This document shows, piece after piece, positions 62,409 through 64,000 of a DNA stretch of 64,000 nucleotides (positions are counted from its first letter, which is position 1; every line of letters starts with the position of its first letter). The stretch spans positions 1-64,000 of the forward strand of contig VKHL01000130.1 of NCBI GenBank assembly GCA_015146655.1, given 5' to 3'. This DNA comes from Ochromonas danica (taxonomy: Eukaryota > Sar > Chrysophyceae > Chromulinales > Chromulinaceae). The notes beneath the pieces were generated by a model. It did not search any database, was not told where the DNA came from, and saw nothing but the letters and a program-made list of their open reading frames with translations. The translations under genes were made by a program, and so were the position numbers.

Positions 62409-63185
62409 CTATCGATTGTTCTTCCATGGCTGGAACTCTACGATCCTGCAGGGACACACGAAAATGTAAAAGAACTGACCAATCACGGCAAAAAATAGCA
62501 ATGCTTACCGATACACCACATCTGCTTCTTCCACTCGTTCCCTCACCACGCTCGCATCGAGATCTTGTGCCTTCAGGTATTCGCAGGTTTTCTCTGTGAG
62601 GAAAGTATCGCAGGGGAAGTCTTGGCTGATAATCTGGGTGAGGTGCAGGGTGTGGAAAGAGGGATGAAACAGACTCTCCTCAAAGAGCTTAGCTCCACCT
62701 ATCACCACAACTTTCTCCACAAGATCCTTCAAAGGAGGCGCAGAGAGGAGGTTCAGTGCTTCCTCGAAGGACTGCACCACATGGAGGTGACTGGCGGGAG
62801 AAGGGTGGGTCTTCTCAATAGATGAACTCGTTACGACCACATTGATCCGGCTCTGTAAAGGTCTCCTTGTCAGCGGAATACTCTCCCATGTAACTCTCCC
62901 CATGATCACAGCGTTCATTTTCGAGGAGTCCTCTGTTTCAGTGGTGCACTGGCGGAAGTAGGCCATGTCTTGTTTGAGATGCTTGTCTTGTACGACCCAT
63001 GGGACAGTGCCGCGATAACCTATTCCCCATGATGGAGTGACAGCAACCACGGCAGTAATCGGAAGAGGAAAAGGTACACGACCAGGAGAAGCCAACATTT
63101 CAATAGTTCCGAATCGGTTTTTGTTTTTGGCGGTGAAAAGTGACAAACACGCAACTAATAATAGCAAAACATACCAGAAGGGCAT
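62409..63185 (-). CDS. Dihydrofolate reductase, monofunctional, with signal peptide
   Basis: Two exons on the minus strand (63185-62509, 62445-62409) encode 237 aa. DHFR reduces dihydrofolate with NADPH. Family motifs: ITAVVAVTPSWGIGYRGTVP (substrate/NADPH loop with Trp and Gly), MGRVTWESIP (cofactor loop), RPLQSRINVVVTSS, VVVIGGAKLFEESL and the final strand VYRIVEFQPWKNNR, completed by the 37-nt second exon. A stop follows, so there is no thymidylate synthase fusion. MPFWYVLLLLVACLSLF plus TAKNKNRFG forms a signal peptide with a basic follow-on, unusual for DHFR. Upstream in-frame codons before 63185 lack ATG. A conserved core start at MLASPGRVPFPLP is the alternative, giving a cytosolic enzyme. 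Confidence 0.9.
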
Positions 63186-63488
63186 GATGCTTTGAATGCT
63201 TTTGTTGAAAGAACACAAGAAGCTGTAGTGGTGATGCCAATGATTCGCTTCGAAGGAAGTTTTACAATGAAGTCAGAGATGATTTATCTAAGCAATGTGT
63301 TATCTACAGTAGTTGTCTCCTTCTGCTCTACTCAGATCTGTCTCGTAATAATACAGTTGCAATGTATTGATGACAAGAAGCTCCATAAGGTTATGGATGC
63401 AAATGATTAAATCTATTTACTAAAAGCCATCGCCGCCTCGTCTTGAGGGGGTGGAAGAGTATCATGGAGGGAAGGAAGAAGGTCCTTT
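63186..63488. other. DHFR / cathepsin spacer
   Basis: 303 bp between codirectional minus-strand genes. No feature seen. Confidence 0.3.
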
Positions 63489-64000
63489 TTAAAGAGCGCG
63501 TGCACCTGTTGGGTAAGCAGCGTCATAGATCAATCCACAGGTGCCACAAACCTTCACAGGTTCATCTTCGCCATCACATGCCACGCCATCCTGAGGGGTG
63601 CTATCGATAGCACAACTTGATTCATCATCGTCTCTTCGGAGCAAGCGAATATATCCGATTTCTCCCCAGGTTGGAGCCCATGAGTTTCTCACCAACCAAT
63701 ACTTCAGACCCGTGGCACTATCAACACCATAACCAACGAGGACAACCACATGGTTGATATCGAGAGTCTCAGTGCTGCATCCTTGGAAGATACCACCTTG
63801 ATAGGCATGCCACACAGAGGCATCCACATTAACTGCCACAGGCCCCACCTGGGCAATGGCATTCATAAGTGCGGTGTAGTTGTTGTTGGGAAGATGGACG
63901 TAACCATCGATGGTCGCCACAGGAGTACCATGGAAAGCCTTGCAGGCAAGAGTAGTGCCATTGTAGGAAGCGTAAGGGTAGCTGAATTCCTGGGCAATGC
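63489..64000 (-). CDS. Papain-family cysteine protease (cathepsin L-like), partial at window end
   Basis: The minus-strand C-terminal part only; the gene continues beyond 64000. The open frame reads [52 protein letters not shown] (catalytic His in NHVV) and [20 protein letters not shown] (catalytic Asn), with [19 protein letters not shown] at the end. This is the C-terminal half of a cathepsin L/papain domain. The catalytic Cys lies outside the window. The C-terminal extension [17 protein letters not shown] is longer than usual and rich in Cys and acidic residues. With cathepsin Z this makes two lysosomal-type proteases within 6 kb, not close relatives. Confidence 0.93.
   Translation of the reverse strand, partial: IAQEFSYPYASYNGTTLACKAFHGTPVATIDGYVHLPNNNYTALMNAIAQVGPVAVNVDASVWHAYQGGIFQGCSTETLDINHVVVLVGYGVDSATGLKYWLVRNSWAPTWGEIGYIRLLRRDDDESSCAIDSTPQDGVACDGEDEPVKVCGTCGLIYDAAYPTGARAL

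Noticed and set aside
62345-62409. Thymidylate synthase fused to DHFR
   Set aside because: The completed last DHFR strand is followed by a stop codon and no TS motif occurs downstream on this strand.

Overview
This is a gene-dense nuclear segment from a unicellular eukaryote. About 24 protein genes are interrupted by short introns (roughly 55-85 nt, GT-AG), spacers are mostly 150-500 bp, and there is one 5S rRNA gene. A SPAG17/PF6-like axonemal protein implies a motile 9+2 flagellum. Two papain-family proteases fit a phagotrophic or lysosomal lifestyle. Three proteins (a DHFR, a heptatricopeptide-like repeat protein and a cyanobacterial/plastid-type methyltransferase) start with a signal peptide whose likely cleavage site is followed by an aromatic residue. 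That pattern matches targeting to complex plastids of red-algal origin. My best guess is a flagellated, possibly mixotrophic secondary alga (stramenopile-like or another red-plastid lineage). This is inference; the clade cannot be fixed from the window.

Layout. 1-2900: sparse region with a broken uL11m-like fragment, the 5S rRNA gene and a low-complexity ORF. 2.9-23.2 kb: TBCE, exportin-4, HIRA (minus), casein kinase 1, COQ6, SPAG17-like and U1-70K. 23.2-27.8 kb: AT-rich, gene-poor island with microsatellites, telomere-like motifs and a possible LINE fragment. 27.8-39.7 kb: ribosomal protein eS24, a class I-like PI3-kinase fused to a cyclic-nucleotide-binding domain and a GAF domain (minus), a seven-transmembrane TKL-type receptor kinase (minus), Prp3, and the plastid-type methyltransferase (minus). 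39.9-54.7 kb: DHX15/Prp43, PP2C phosphatase (minus), the repeat protein (minus), HDAC1/2, a single-chain NAD(P) transhydrogenase and RFC2. 54.8-64 kb: ribosomal protein uS2 (RPSA), a minimal Qb-SNARE, mitochondrial EF-Ts (minus), cathepsin Z, a coiled-coil protein with a C-terminal beta-rich domain, DHFR (minus) and a cathepsin L-like protease cut by the window end.

Most genes are housekeeping: splicing (U1-70K, Prp3, DHX15), chromatin (HIRA, HDAC), transport (exportin-4), mitochondrial metabolism (COQ6, NNT, EF-Ts) and translation (eS24, uS2, 5S). Many pairs are head to head with 150-450 bp between starts, suggesting shared promoters. The standout is the signalling pair at 28.7-36.1 kb. A 7TM-kinase fusion lies next to, and in the same orientation as, a PI3-kinase whose N-terminal half is a CNB-GAF sensor module. 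That architecture suggests direct gating of PIP3 production by cyclic nucleotides.
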